From the NCBI RefSeq assembly GCF_964642095.1, contig NZ_OZ209244.1, forward strand, positions 2,418,001 to 2,482,000: a DNA stretch of 64,000 nt, given 5' to 3'. Below, one piece after another: positions 1 to 8,334 of the stretch. The notes under the pieces were generated by a model. The model was not told where the DNA came from. It did not search any database and saw only the letters and a program-made list of their open reading frames with translations. Position numbers and translations under genes: made by a program. Within the stretch, counting starts at the first letter, position 1. Every line of letters starts with the position of its first letter. The DNA comes from Fretibacterium fastidiosum. Its GTDB lineage: Bacteria > Synergistota > Synergistia > Synergistales > Aminobacteriaceae.

Positions 1-1587
1 GACCTTCAGCAGGGCATCGCCCGTCTGGAGGGCATCGAGGCGAGGCGGACCGCCGAAACTCAGGCGATGTTGGAGGAGGCGCTGCAGGTCACCCACGCCT
101 TCCTGCGGGAACGGCGCAGGACCGACACGCCCGTGTCGGAGGCGGAGTACCAGCAGATGCTGCACAAGACCGAGGCGCGGGAGACCCCGGAATCCCTCCG
201 GCCTCTCCGCTCCGAGCTGCGCGTCAACGAGGCCCGAATCTACCTCCACTGGGCCTTCGACGATTACCGGTCGGGCCTCACCAAGCTCCAGGCGGCGGAA
301 CAGCTTCTGCTCCAGACCAGGGAGGAACTGACGCTGGCCGGACGAGGACACGACGTCCTTCAGGGAAGGACCGCCCTCGCACTGTCCGAGGTCCTCTACG
401 CCGGCATGGAGCGCGGCCTGTGGGGCGAGCGCGCGGACGAGGCCATCCGCGCAGCCGACATGGCGTCGTCGCTCCTGCGGGACCGAGAGCCACAGGAGGC
501 GATTGCGGCTCAGGAGGCCCGTTCCCACCTTTTCTACTTCCGCGGAGGACAGTCCATCGACCCGAACTCGGCGGACCTTCGTCAGGCCGAGGAGGCCGCG
601 CGGGAGGGCCTTGCCCTCTCTGCGCGGAACGAGGGCTTCCTGTACCCTGAACTCGCCTTGGCACTGGGGCTTGCCCTGTCGGCCCAGGAGAACGCCAGAA
701 AGGCCATTCAAGCCTTCACGGACGGCCTCCGGCACACGGACATGCAGCTCCAGCCCAACCTGTACGTCGCGCTCTCCGCGGCTCTGGCGGATGCCAACGC
801 AGTGCTCTGCCTCGGCACGAAAGACCCCGCCTCGCGCAGGGATGCCGAAATGGCGCTGTCGGCGGCCTTCGGCGTCATGAACCGCTACGCTCATCTGACC
901 TCGGACGCCTTCCTGCACTTCGCGCTGGCGCGGGCCTCCCTCGCCGCGGGGCTGGCGGCGCAGAACGGGGAGGACCTCGAGCAGGCACTTTCGAGCGTGA
1001 ACCGGGTCCTCGACGTCTGGACGTTCACCCCCTACACGTCGAACCACATCCAGGCGGCCTGTACCAAGGCCGCGATCCTGACGGGGATGACCTTCCTGCC
1101 CAAAAAGCACGAGGACTTCGACAGGCTGGAGAGGGCGGGAAGCGAGATGGGCTCCGAGGCAGGCGACATGATCCGGAACGCCGCGCGCGACGCCCGTAGG
1201 GCGCGCATCCTGATGGACCAGGCCGTCAACCGCGAGGCCCTGCGCAAGGCCATTCAGACCCTGGAGCAGATCGCCTACTACGACCGCACCAACCCGACCC
1301 TCGCGCGGAAGTGCGCCACGGACCTGTTCAACGCCTACCTGGTCCTGGTGGAGGCCCACGCCGCTGCGGGGGCCATGGATAAGCTGTTCGGGCCGGAGGA
1401 CGACGAGGACCACCTTGCCGCGGCAGAACGGGCCCTCCACCGCGCCCGTGAGCTGGCCGGAGGGCAGGGGACGAAGAAGATCGAGCGCGCGGAGTCGTCC
1501 TTGAAAAGACTCCGCCTGTCCTCCAGCGCGGCGCAGATGCTGATGCGCCTGTCCGGAAAGACGTCGCAGGACCTGAGGAAGCGCTGA
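1..1587 (+). CDS. Helical repeat (TPR-like) protein, 5' truncated by window edge
   Basis: The frame is open from base 1, so the N-terminus lies outside the window; the first internal ATG is at 67. The visible 529 residues are alpha-helical and rich in Ala, Leu, Arg and Glu, with TPR-like A/G/Y spacing (for example around the segments EARIYLHWAF and AFTDGLRH). I see no signal peptide, membrane segment or catalytic motif in the visible part. It may be a cytoplasmic scaffold, but I do not recognise a family. The last codons (CTG AGG AAG CGC TGA) lie inside a family 2 repeat terminus, so the repeat supplies the C-terminal residues and stop. The gene is convergent with pgsW, with a MITE-like element between them. 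Confidence 0.75.
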   Translation, partial: DLQQGIARLEGIEARRTAETQAMLEEALQVTHAFLRERRRTDTPVSEAEYQQMLHKTEARETPESLRPLRSELRVNEARIYLHWAFDDYRSGLTKLQAAEQLLLQTREELTLAGRGHDVLQGRTALALSEVLYAGMERGLWGERADEAIRAADMASSLLRDREPQEAIAAQEARSHLFYFRGGQSIDPNSADLRQAEEAAREGLALSARNEGFLYPELALALGLALSAQENARKAIQAFTDGLRHTDMQLQPNLYVALSAALADANAVLCLGTKDPASRRDAEMALSAAFGVMNRYAHLTSDAFLHFALARASLAAGLAAQNGEDLEQALSSVNRVLDVWTFTPYTSNHIQAACTKAAILTGMTFLPKKHEDFDRLERAGSEMGSEAGDMIRNAARDARRARILMDQAVNREALRKAIQTLEQIAYYDRTNPTLARKCATDLFNAYLVLVEAHAAAGAMDKLFGPEDDEDHLAAAERALHRARELAGGQGTKKIERAESSLKRLRLSSSAAQMLMRLSGKTSQDLRKR

Positions 1588-1590
1588 TTA
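1576..1590 (+). repeat. Family 2 repeat terminus, left half of an interrupted palindrome
   Basis: AGGAAGCGCTGATTA matches the family 2 terminus seen at 35586, 43743-43761 and 49374. Together with ATCAGTGTTTCTCT at 1871-1884 it formed a near-perfect palindrome at the convergent gene junction before the MITE-like element inserted at its centre. It carries the TGA stop of the upstream gene. Confidence 0.7.
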
Positions 1591-1867
1591 TACCAATCTG
1601 CGTCTAAAGGGAAAGGAAGGCCCCCCTGCAAGGGGGGCTGCCCCGAAGGGGCTGAGGGGTGTTTTTCATAAGACGCGCCTGTCTGACATTCCCCGTCAAC
1701 GCCTCCACAAGGCAATCAATTGCCTTGCTTCGGCACAGCCGACCGACACGACGCCGACCGCCTGTCGGCGTCCGTAAGTCGTGTCGTCTGGCTGAACCCC
1801 TCCGGTTCGCTGACGCGAACCACCTCCCCTTTCAGGGGAGGCAATCTATATTAAACGCGAATTGGTA
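1591..1867. mobile_element. Family 1 MITE-like element, copy 1 (277 bp)
   Basis: The right terminus is TTAAACGCGAATTGGTA (1851-1867) and the left is its imperfect inverse TACCAATCTGCGTCTAA (1591-1607). The element is flanked by the 3-bp direct repeat TTA (1588-1590 and 1868-1870). The interior holds several hairpins: a C6/G6 stem near 1620-1640, an AAGGCAAT/ATTGCCTT pair, a GACACGAC/GTCGTGTC pair, and CCTCCCCT/AGGGGAGG near the right end. No transposase is encoded. The right TTA copy is the reverse complement of the pgsW stop codon. Related copies are at 20463, 48037 and 60133. Confidence 0.8.
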
Positions 1868-2887
1868 TTAATCAGTGTTTCTCTGAACGGACGGCGCGCT
1901 GAAGCGACCGCGCGGAGCCTCGTAGGGGATGCCAAAGTCCGCGCAGATTCCCCGCGTAAAGAGCAGGTGGACGACCGGAACGCCGCGCGCGAGGTATTCA
2001 TAGATCAGCCCCCGCTCCTCATTTTTGGGGATGGAGGCCGGCTTCCTCAGGAGCCCGTGTCCCAGGGTCAGGACCTCCATCCCCTCCGCTCCCTCCGCCC
2101 CAAGGCTCGTGGCGGGGCCGCCGCAACTGACAAAACACCGGACGCCGGGGGGCGCGTCGAAGATGTCGAGTCGCCGCCGAATGGCGCCCGACAGGGAGGG
2201 TTCCTCGATGCTGGGTTCGCTCCGCGAATCCAGCAAGGACCGCACCGTCGGCCAGGGGTCCTCCAGGAGCGTTTCCGCCAGCCGATCCCCTGCCCCACCC
2301 GGTGAGACCGCCGCAAGGCGCGTCCGCAGAAGCCCCCGTCGGTTCAAGAGGTCCAACATGACGGGGAACGTAAACCCCGGGGTCGTCCCGCCGTACATGG
2401 AGGACCCATAGGACAGAACCATCCGCACCTTGAGCCCCATGACCTCCGCGGCGCAGAGAACGGCAAGGGAATAGCCGGGGAAGGAGCCGCTGGCGTTGAC
2501 GGCGATCCAGTCCCCCGATACCGTTCCGGCTCGCCGCAGGTACGCCTCCACCGCGTCCGCCATCTCGGGCCGCGCGGAGGCGCGCTTGTCCGCCAGGTCT
2601 CCGAGGGTGGTCGTCAGCGGGGAGAACTCCACGCCGATCAGGCCGCTTCCGTCGGGGTCCGTCTCCGGGTCGAACAGCCCCAGCCGAGTCCTCTCCACTC
2701 GAAGGACGTCCTCGCACCACCGCATGAGCTCCGCGGCCTGCCGCGCGGCGGCCGGCGAGGGGAACGGCGCCAGGAGCATCGCGCAGAACAACGCTGCCCA
2801 GGCCTTCCTCGTGAGCCCGCCCCCGCTTCGCCAAAAAGAGGCGGAGCGGCCCGAAGGCCGCCCCGCGACACGTTGAACGACGTTCAT
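1868..2887 (-). CDS. pgsW: Poly-gamma-glutamate system protein (PgsW-like)
   Basis: This 339-residue protein resembles the poly-gamma-glutamate system protein family (PgsW). Residues 1-25 are basic, followed by one hydrophobic stretch (about 29-46) that would act as signal peptide or anchor. The rest is probably extracytoplasmic, with Gly-rich turns such as SYGSSMYGGTTPGFTF. The biochemical role of the family is unsettled. The ATG at 2887 lies 11 nt after the C69 dipeptidase stop and follows a G-rich weak ribosome site. It is the last gene of a six-gene operon. PgsB and PgsC synthesis genes are absent, so the context points to use rather than synthesis of a gamma-glutamyl polymer; that is inference. 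The stop codon abuts the family 1 element. Confidence 0.75.
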   Translation of the reverse strand: MNVVQRVAGRPSGRSASFWRSGGGLTRKAWAALFCAMLLAPFPSPAAARQAAELMRWCEDVLRVERTRLGLFDPETDPDGSGLIGVEFSPLTTTLGDLADKRASARPEMADAVEAYLRRAGTVSGDWIAVNASGSFPGYSLAVLCAAEVMGLKVRMVLSYGSSMYGGTTPGFTFPVMLDLLNRRGLLRTRLAAVSPGGAGDRLAETLLEDPWPTVRSLLDSRSEPSIEEPSLSGAIRRRLDIFDAPPGVRCFVSCGGPATSLGAEGAEGMEVLTLGHGLLRKPASIPKNEERGLIYEYLARGVPVVHLLFTRGICADFGIPYEAPRGRFSAPSVQRNTD

Positions 2888-2898
2888 GACGCCCCCGT

Positions 2899-4536
2899 CT
2901 ACTTCTTGGGGGCCTCCTTGGAGGAGCGACGCAGGGTGTCGAAGCCCACCGTCTTGTTCCACCACTCGGGATACGGCGTCGCCTTGACGTCCGTGTAGCC
3001 CAGGGCGTACTTGGAGAGCAGGCGATCTCCCAAGGACTGCCAGCGGTCGTGCCAATCCGTGGCGTGGCTGTAGGCGAAGTCCGTGACCAGGTCGATGGCG
3101 TCGTCCCGCTTGCCGTCCTTGATCAACTGCGCTGCGGCGTTCTGGATCAGCGGGGCCTGGAGGTAGAGGGGCTTCAGCTTGGCGTCGCGGGCCTTGTGGA
3201 TTTCCTCGCGGGCGTCCTGGTAGCGCAGGCCCGCGATCTCCTGCACGCGGGTGCAGGTCCACCAGCCGGACTTGGGGTCGTAGGGATGGAAGCGGTCGCC
3301 GATGGAGTAGAGCGGGGGCAGTGCCCTCATGATCGGCCACAGCGGCGTGATGTAGGTGGTATCCGGCGCGCCATAGCCGTACCAGCTGATGCCGCGGACC
3401 TCCTCGGGAAGGTCCCCGCGAACCTGCGCGATGTGCACGTAGCAGGTGCGCATCATGTTGATGGAGCGCTCCCAGGAGGCGTCGGGGTTCTCCTTGCTGG
3501 AGTTGGCGAAGCGGATGGGGTTCCCCCACGGGCCCGCCTGGATGCCCTGGCTCAGGTCGAAGGACGTCCCCGCGTACCAGTCGCCCTTGATCATGAAGAG
3601 GTCCTGAACGGTGAGCTTGCGGTCCGGCTTGACGGACATCGGGTAATCGTACTCGTCCGGGCCCATCTTGAAGCTCTCCGGCGCCAAGAGGGACAGCGCG
3701 CGCCACTCGCGGCGCGTCGAGTAGAGCTCCGTCGAGGGCGAGTAGACGTCGGCCGGGCTGAAGTCCTTCTCGTTCACGTCCTTGGCCTCGATGAAGCCGT
3801 TCTTCACGGCGAAGTCCACCAGGTCCGGGCAGTACATCACGTTTTCCTTGTCCGTCAAGTCAAGGTGGCGCAGGCGGGCACGGTTGGCCGCCACGAACAC
3901 CTCGTCGTCCGGCACGCGCCACGCGGCCCAGATCTTGTTGCCGTAGAACTCGATGACCCACGTCTCGTTCCCGTCCGTCAGGGGCATGGTCTCGCCGGCG
4001 TCGTACCAGCCGTACTTCTCCACCAGGTCGCCCATGATCTTGACGGCCTCGCGGGCGGAGGCGGCCCGCTCCAGCATGACGTCCTGAATGAGCCAGGCGT
4101 CGAGGGAGCCGGCAGCGTCCTTCTCCATGATCTGCTGGATCTTTTCGCTGCGCGCATCGGTCACCTGCACGCCGTTGGTGGCCTCGGCGATGGCCACCCC
4201 CTTCTCGTTCATGAAGGAATAGCGGGAGAAGAAGTAGCGGTACGTGTGCGGGACCTGAGGGATCTCGTCCAGCTGCTGCGCGTCCCCCTCATAGCCATGC
4301 GCGTCCTTGATCAACGGGCGCATGGAGCCCTCCGGCCAGTCGGCTTCGGGCACGATGAAGAGACGGGAGTTCGCGGTGCGCGAGTCGTCGTTGTGCGTGA
4401 TCATGGCGCTGCCGTCCGCCGTCGCGTTCTTGCCCGCCGCGATCACCGTGCAGGCAAACGCTGCGCCCGACAACAGGCCCAGGAGCAAAAGAGCGGAAAA
4501 AAAGACCTTCAGTGCCCTGAAATTTCTTCGGTACAT
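2899..4536 (-). CDS. Secreted C69-family dipeptidase
   Basis: A peptidase C69 (PepD-like, Ntn-hydrolase) of 545 residues. The signal sequence of about 28 residues ends AAFA and is followed directly by Cys29 in CTVIAAGKNATADGSAM. In this family that Cys becomes the N-terminal nucleophile after cleavage, so the enzyme should mature outside the membrane. The downstream ITHNDDSRTANSR region and the MTEG-like signatures fit the family. I chose the ATG at 4536 because a strong AGGAGGAGGA ribosome site precedes it; an in-frame ATG 15 codons upstream lacks one. Its neighbours, a zinc deacylase and a permease, suggest that released amino acids are taken up. Length is normal for the long C69 type. Confidence 0.9.
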   Translation of the reverse strand: MYRRNFRALKVFFSALLLLGLLSGAAFACTVIAAGKNATADGSAMITHNDDSRTANSRLFIVPEADWPEGSMRPLIKDAHGYEGDAQQLDEIPQVPHTYRYFFSRYSFMNEKGVAIAEATNGVQVTDARSEKIQQIMEKDAAGSLDAWLIQDVMLERAASAREAVKIMGDLVEKYGWYDAGETMPLTDGNETWVIEFYGNKIWAAWRVPDDEVFVAANRARLRHLDLTDKENVMYCPDLVDFAVKNGFIEAKDVNEKDFSPADVYSPSTELYSTRREWRALSLLAPESFKMGPDEYDYPMSVKPDRKLTVQDLFMIKGDWYAGTSFDLSQGIQAGPWGNPIRFANSSKENPDASWERSINMMRTCYVHIAQVRGDLPEEVRGISWYGYGAPDTTYITPLWPIMRALPPLYSIGDRFHPYDPKSGWWTCTRVQEIAGLRYQDAREEIHKARDAKLKPLYLQAPLIQNAAAQLIKDGKRDDAIDLVTDFAYSHATDWHDRWQSLGDRLLSKYALGYTDVKATPYPEWWNKTVGFDTLRRSSKEAPKK

Positions 4537-4623
4537 GGTTCTCCTCCTCCTAAAAATGAAACGAATCCAACAAAAGATCATCCCTCAACGCGCACTGCAC
4601 GGCCAAGATCGGCCGGTTCGTCC

Positions 4624-5802
4624 CTAATTCCAGAAGACCTTCGAGGGGTCCGCCCTGGACGGATCGTGATAAAAGGCCCCCAGCCCCTTCTCCTTGACGT
4701 CCGTATAGGTCGGGAAGGAGAGGCGAAGCTCCTTCTCCGGGTCCGCCGCAAAGTCGTTCATCTGGCGGATCATGGCGAGCGTTCCGGAGAGGTGGCGGCC
4801 GACGCGGTCCCACATGGGGCAGCCCACGGAGATGTCGTAGGCGCAGAACAGGAGCTCGTGCTCCGCCGCGGTCTGCAGGAACTCGTCCTTACCCGTCATC
4901 ATGAGGTCCTCCGTGATCTTTCCGGCCACGCGGTCGATAAAGGGTTCTGGGGTCTCCATCAGGATGACCAGCGCATCACTGAAGTCCCCCACCTCGCGAT
5001 GGGTCAGGCCGCGAAGGCTCTTGGGCGACGCCTCGCACTTCATGGGGAACTCGGAGTCGGTCAACTCCATCGCCGCCATCATCGCCATGTCCTGCGCCCT
5101 GTCGTGGGCCACGTAGGTCGCCACGACGGGGTACATCAGGGACGCCTCGTGGGAGTCCACAAAAAGCGTGATGTTCTCCTTGCGCGTCAACTCCATGAAG
5201 GCGAAGGCAAGCTGTTCCGTGAGGTTCCCGTCCGGGCGGCCCGGAAAGGTCCGGTTCAGGTTGCGGGAGTCCGTGTAGTCCAGGTTCTGACCCGACGGGT
5301 AGTGTACGTAGGTGAACGGGTCCGGCCACTGGTCCAGCGGGGAGCTGTTGCGGTCCCCGATGCGGTAGGCCTTGGGGCCGAAGGGCGTCTCCACGTGGAG
5401 AAACTTCGGGTAAGCGTTGCCCAGCATCCCCACCGTGGACGCGCTGCGGTTCGCGTGGGGGCAGACGAAGACCCTCCCCTTCTCCACGCTGAGGTTCTCC
5501 ATGATCAGGTAGGCGGAGAGGGACGTGGCCGGCTCATAGGGATGGGTTCCCCCCAGGTAGAGCATCGATCCGCCAGGGACGCCGGAGTCGAAGAGGTAGA
5601 CGGGCGTGTCCATCTCCGTCCCCTTGATGGGGGGGAAGTAATCGCTCAACATGAAGGTCCGCGTAAAGGCGTCGGAGACCACGACGGACTCCTTCATCTC
5701 GCGGAGCTCGACGAACTCCCGCCCACCCAGCCAGGCCAGCCCCAGCGCGCAGCAGAGCAGGATCAGCTGGCGCAGCTTTGCGCCGCTCTCGTAGCTCATC
5801 AT
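4624..5802 (-). CDS. Membrane-anchored zinc deacylase/carboxypeptidase (AstE/AspA-like, M14 fold)
   Basis: 392 residues with an N-terminal anchor at about 11-26 and then an AstE/AspA-type zinc hydrolase domain. Zinc ligand candidates are His87 and Glu90 in GGTHPYE and His218 in DSHEA; the NLNRTFPG motif at 181-188 is typical of the fold. Members remove acyl groups from N-acyl amino acids or trim C-terminal residues. With an anchor it should act outside the membrane, unlike cytoplasmic AstE. Two consecutive ATG codons (5802 and 5799) could start it. It sits between a 61-aa membrane protein and the C69 dipeptidase in one operon. The substrate is unknown; an N-acyl or gamma-glutamyl peptide is the natural guess from context. 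Confidence 0.8.
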   Translation of the reverse strand: MMSYESGAKLRQLILLCCALGLAWLGGREFVELREMKESVVVSDAFTRTFMLSDYFPPIKGTEMDTPVYLFDSGVPGGSMLYLGGTHPYEPATSLSAYLIMENLSVEKGRVFVCPHANRSASTVGMLGNAYPKFLHVETPFGPKAYRIGDRNSSPLDQWPDPFTYVHYPSGQNLDYTDSRNLNRTFPGRPDGNLTEQLAFAFMELTRKENITLFVDSHEASLMYPVVATYVAHDRAQDMAMMAAMELTDSEFPMKCEASPKSLRGLTHREVGDFSDALVILMETPEPFIDRVAGKITEDLMMTGKDEFLQTAAEHELLFCAYDISVGCPMWDRVGRHLSGTLAMIRQMNDFAADPEKELRLSFPTYTDVKEKGLGAFYHDPSRADPSKVFWN

Positions 5803-5815
5803 GTCCGCACCCCCG

Positions 5816-6001
5816 CTACTTGATGTGCAGCGCGCGCAGCAGGAAGGGGATGAGCGTGTAAGCGTAGACGATGTCGTACACGATGCTCCTGCGCGTCTTG
5901 CGAGCGAATAGGCCGCGAAGCAGCAGGAGGGCGACGCCCCCCGCCATGATGAAGTAGAACTGGTGGATCACCTCGTTGGCGAGGCGCAGAAAATCTTCCA
6001 T
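5816..6001 (-). CDS. Small two-helix membrane protein of the permease operon
   Basis: This 61-residue protein starts with MEDFLRLANEVIHQFYFIMA. It has one clear hydrophobic helix (about 14-30), a basic turn FARKTRR, and a second weaker hydrophobic segment ending in LLRALHIK. It begins 17 nt after the DctM-like permease and follows an AAGGAGG-like site in the gap. The DctQ small subunit of classical TRAP systems is about 170 residues with four helices, so this is not a standard DctQ. It may be a minimal accessory subunit of the permease. I do not recognise a named family. Confidence 0.75.
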   Translation of the reverse strand: MEDFLRLANEVIHQFYFIMAGGVALLLLRGLFARKTRRSIVYDIVYAYTLIPFLLRALHIK

Positions 6002-6018
6002 CAAAAAACCTCCTTGGT

Positions 6019-7314
6019 CTAGTTGAAGATCAGCCACTTGAAGTCGTTTGCGTAGATCAGCATCCCCACCGCAACGAGCCCCATGAAGATGGCCGGAACC
6101 AGGATCGAGCGCAGGAAGGACAGGTAAGAGCCCTTGTACCCCGAAACCTCGATGGCCACGCGCCCCGATATCCTGGAGGGAGGCAGACAGTCCCCCAGCG
6201 GGAAGATGAGGCTCAGAGCCGTCGCGACGATCGTGACGTTGACTCCGATGGAGTTGAAGAGGAAGATGAGGGGCGTCCCCAGGATGATGCCGCTGCTGTA
6301 GCTCAGGGCGCCCTGGGCAAAGGGCAGGACGAACGGGGCGAAGGTGTAAATCAGCCTCACGGGAAGCGTGACGAACGTGATCGCGATCAGGCCGCGCACC
6401 CCCGTTGCCGCCATGATGTTGACGAGGACCCCAACGCTGATGACCGTGGCCAACAGGGGGAACACCTGCTCCGACGTCTCGGAGAGGACTCCGCACCATC
6501 CCGAAAGGCCCAGCTTCCTGGGGGAGAGGAGCATCGCAACGGCCGTGCTGATGATGAAAATCAACGGGATTCCAAGGATCGGAATGTAGAACGCCGCGTA
6601 CTTCGAGAGGACCAGGAGCAGGATCAGCACGATAAGGGGCGTCGCGATGCGGAAGGCCGTCATCCCGTCGGGAGGCACCGGCAGGGAGGCCAGGACCTCG
6701 TCCTTGGGCTTCGGCTCGCCGCCCCGCAGCAGGTAGAACACCGTGAAGACCGTGATGACGGCGATCGGAGCCAGAAGGGGCACGTCAAACCCCACGTAGG
6801 GCATGTTGGCCTGTGCGCACATCAACATAACCCACAGGTTGATGGGCGGCGCCACGGCCGCCAGCATCGAGGTGACGTAGATGAAGGCCACGATCCTCGT
6901 CTCGCGAATCCCCATAAAGCGCAGCACCGTGGCCACCATGCCGCCGACCACGAACATCGAAACGCTGCCCGCCCCCGTGAGGGCGCCGGGGATCAGCATG
7001 ATGACGGCCAGGAGGAAGAAAAGCACCCACTTGTGCTCGTAGAAGCGGCCCACCATCCGGCGGACCAGCGCATCCATAGCGCCCGTGGCGGAGTAGAAGT
7101 TGATGAAGATCGAGGCTGTGAGGAAGGTAAAGGCCACGTCGAAATACGTGAACGTCCCCTCCACGAAGAGGCGCACCGGGAACCCCAGCTTGCCGACGAG
7201 AGCCCCCACAACGGCCGTGACCACCATGGAGAGCTCGGGGGACTTGAGCTTCCAGCTCGCCAGGGCGAAGGTCACGACCATTGCGGCAAGGACTTGTGAC
7301 GTTTCCGCGTACAT
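6019..7314 (-). CDS. DctM-like (TRAP large subunit / ion transporter superfamily) permease
   Basis: A polytopic membrane protein of 431 residues with about 11-12 hydrophobic helices. It resembles TRAP large subunits in length and in its two-half layout with re-entrant Gly/Pro motifs (GALTGAGSVSMFVVGG and PPINLWVMLMCAQ in the first half, SSGIILGTPLIF and PLGDCLPPSR in the second). TRAP systems import carboxylates or amino acids using ion gradients. A classical DctP binding protein is not nearby; the DUF6305 secreted protein encoded just upstream might take that place, but this is inference. The ATG at 7314 follows a GAGGGGG ribosome site, 15 nt after the previous stop. Confidence 0.75.
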   Translation of the reverse strand: MYAETSQVLAAMVVTFALASWKLKSPELSMVVTAVVGALVGKLGFPVRLFVEGTFTYFDVAFTFLTASIFINFYSATGAMDALVRRMVGRFYEHKWVLFFLLAVIMLIPGALTGAGSVSMFVVGGMVATVLRFMGIRETRIVAFIYVTSMLAAVAPPINLWVMLMCAQANMPYVGFDVPLLAPIAVITVFTVFYLLRGGEPKPKDEVLASLPVPPDGMTAFRIATPLIVLILLLVLSKYAAFYIPILGIPLIFIISTAVAMLLSPRKLGLSGWCGVLSETSEQVFPLLATVISVGVLVNIMAATGVRGLIAITFVTLPVRLIYTFAPFVLPFAQGALSYSSGIILGTPLIFLFNSIGVNVTIVATALSLIFPLGDCLPPSRISGRVAIEVSGYKGSYLSFLRSILVPAIFMGLVAVGMLIYANDFKWLIFN

Positions 7315-7329
7315 GTCGACCCCCTCAGG

Positions 7330-7914
7330 CTATTTGCCGTACATCGCCTTCGCGAAGGCGTTGAGCTCCATGGCGCTCTTCAGGTAGGTGATCGGAACGT
7401 TGTGCTCCTCGGCGAACTTCGTGAACTTGCCGTCCTCGTCCCCCTCCCGGTTGACGACGATGTGGCTCGCAAAGGGAAGGATCGCGTCAATGGAGCGCTC
7501 GTCCGCGCTGCCCGGCTTCCCGCGGCGCGCCTTGCCCTCGATGTGGGCCGCGATGACCTGAAGGTTCAGCTCCTTCGCCTTGGCCATCAGCGCGTTCAGA
7601 CGCTCGATCTCCTGATCGATCGTGATGCCCGAAGCGCCAAGGCCCTTGGCCGATGAGCCGATCACCACGAGGACGGTCTTGTAGCCGCCGCTTTCGAGGT
7701 CCTCAGGCTTGGGCTCCGCGTTGTAGGTCAGGTCGTTCACGACGCCCGCACGGGTCACGAGAAGCCGTCCCATCTTGCCGCCGGGTCCCTGCCCCGCGTT
7801 GGTGATCAGGAGGGGCTCCTGCCCCTGCGGAGGCTCCGCCCCCTCGAGCTCGGCATACGCCAATCCAGCCGTGACCAACAACAAAAGAATCGCAAGCAGA
7901 CCGATTTTCTTCAT
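7330..7914 (-). CDS. DUF6305-like secreted protein, first gene of the operon
   Basis: 194 residues with a classical signal peptide (MKKIGLLAILLLLVTAGLAYA, cleavage after about 21). The mature part has the segments PLLITNAGQGPGGKM, TVLVVIGSSAKGLGASG and ADERSIDAILPFASHIVVN. It looks like the DUF6305 family, whose function is unknown; the alternating beta/alpha pattern suggests a Rossmann-like fold. The start is set by AAGGAGG 10 nt before the ATG at 7914. As leader gene of an operon with a permease and two hydrolases, it could be a substrate-binding component. The family call is from memory of its N-terminal motif and needs a profile search. Confidence 0.65.
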   Translation of the reverse strand: MKKIGLLAILLLLVTAGLAYAELEGAEPPQGQEPLLITNAGQGPGGKMGRLLVTRAGVVNDLTYNAEPKPEDLESGGYKTVLVVIGSSAKGLGASGITIDQEIERLNALMAKAKELNLQVIAAHIEGKARRGKPGSADERSIDAILPFASHIVVNREGDEDGKFTKFAEEHNVPITYLKSAMELNAFAKAMYGK

Positions 7915-8120
7915 TTCCAAAGAAAACCTCCTTAAAAAATTAAAGATATTTTGAAATTCCCCCCATCGCTGCGGCGAGGCGCCGCCCTGGGGAGGACGCT
8001 TCATCCGGATACCCTGCACCGACCGTCAGGTCCATTTCCGGAATTCAACGCGAAAAAGCGAAAAACGAACAAAAAACGAAATCAAAAGGACACCTTTTTA
8101 TGGCTGATCTTATCGTAGTT

Positions 8121-8126
8121 ATTATA
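8121..8126 (-). promoter_or_regulatory. Candidate -10 box for the DUF6305-pgsW operon
   Basis: The minus strand reads TATAAT here in an AT-rich stretch between divergent genes. No good -35 is visible 17 nt upstream. Transcription from it would give a leader of about 200 nt before the ATG at 7914. Confidence 0.4.
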
Positions 8127-8197
8127 AGGGATTCATCGGGTAAAAACGGCTTCCCGGTAAAAAATATATTTTCCAAAAAGCCGCTCCCGCAGTGAGC

Positions 8198-8232
8198 GCC
8201 CCGCGCTGCCTCCGCCGGGGCTTTCCTTTTTT
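8198..8232 (+). terminator. Hairpin plus T-run upstream of the glycan cluster
   Basis: GCCCCG (8198-8203) pairs with CGGGGC (8216-8221), followed by TTTCCTTTTTT. It lies about 100 nt before the first glycan gene, on the same strand, so it could be an attenuator or stop read-through from upstream. The 6-bp stem is short. The rest of 7915-8334 shows no gene. Confidence 0.4.
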
Positions 8233-8334
8233 CGCGGGGTGCGTTAAACTTCCTGCATGAATACGACTGCCCTGCGGCATGAGGAAGTCGTGGGTTCCGT
8301 CGCGGAATTTTTGACGAACGGGAGGCCTTCTGCA

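Noticed and set aside
1659..1871. A 70-codon frame starting MFFIRRACLTFPV, found again at 20583 and 60206
   Set aside because: It lies wholly inside family 1 elements, differs after about 46 codons between copies, has no ribosome site, and is explained by repeat identity.
3049..5823. A 924-codon plus-strand frame opposite the C69 and deacylase genes
   Set aside because: It is a low-complexity Val/Arg/His-rich antisense frame caused by high GC; the opposite strand has well-supported enzymes.
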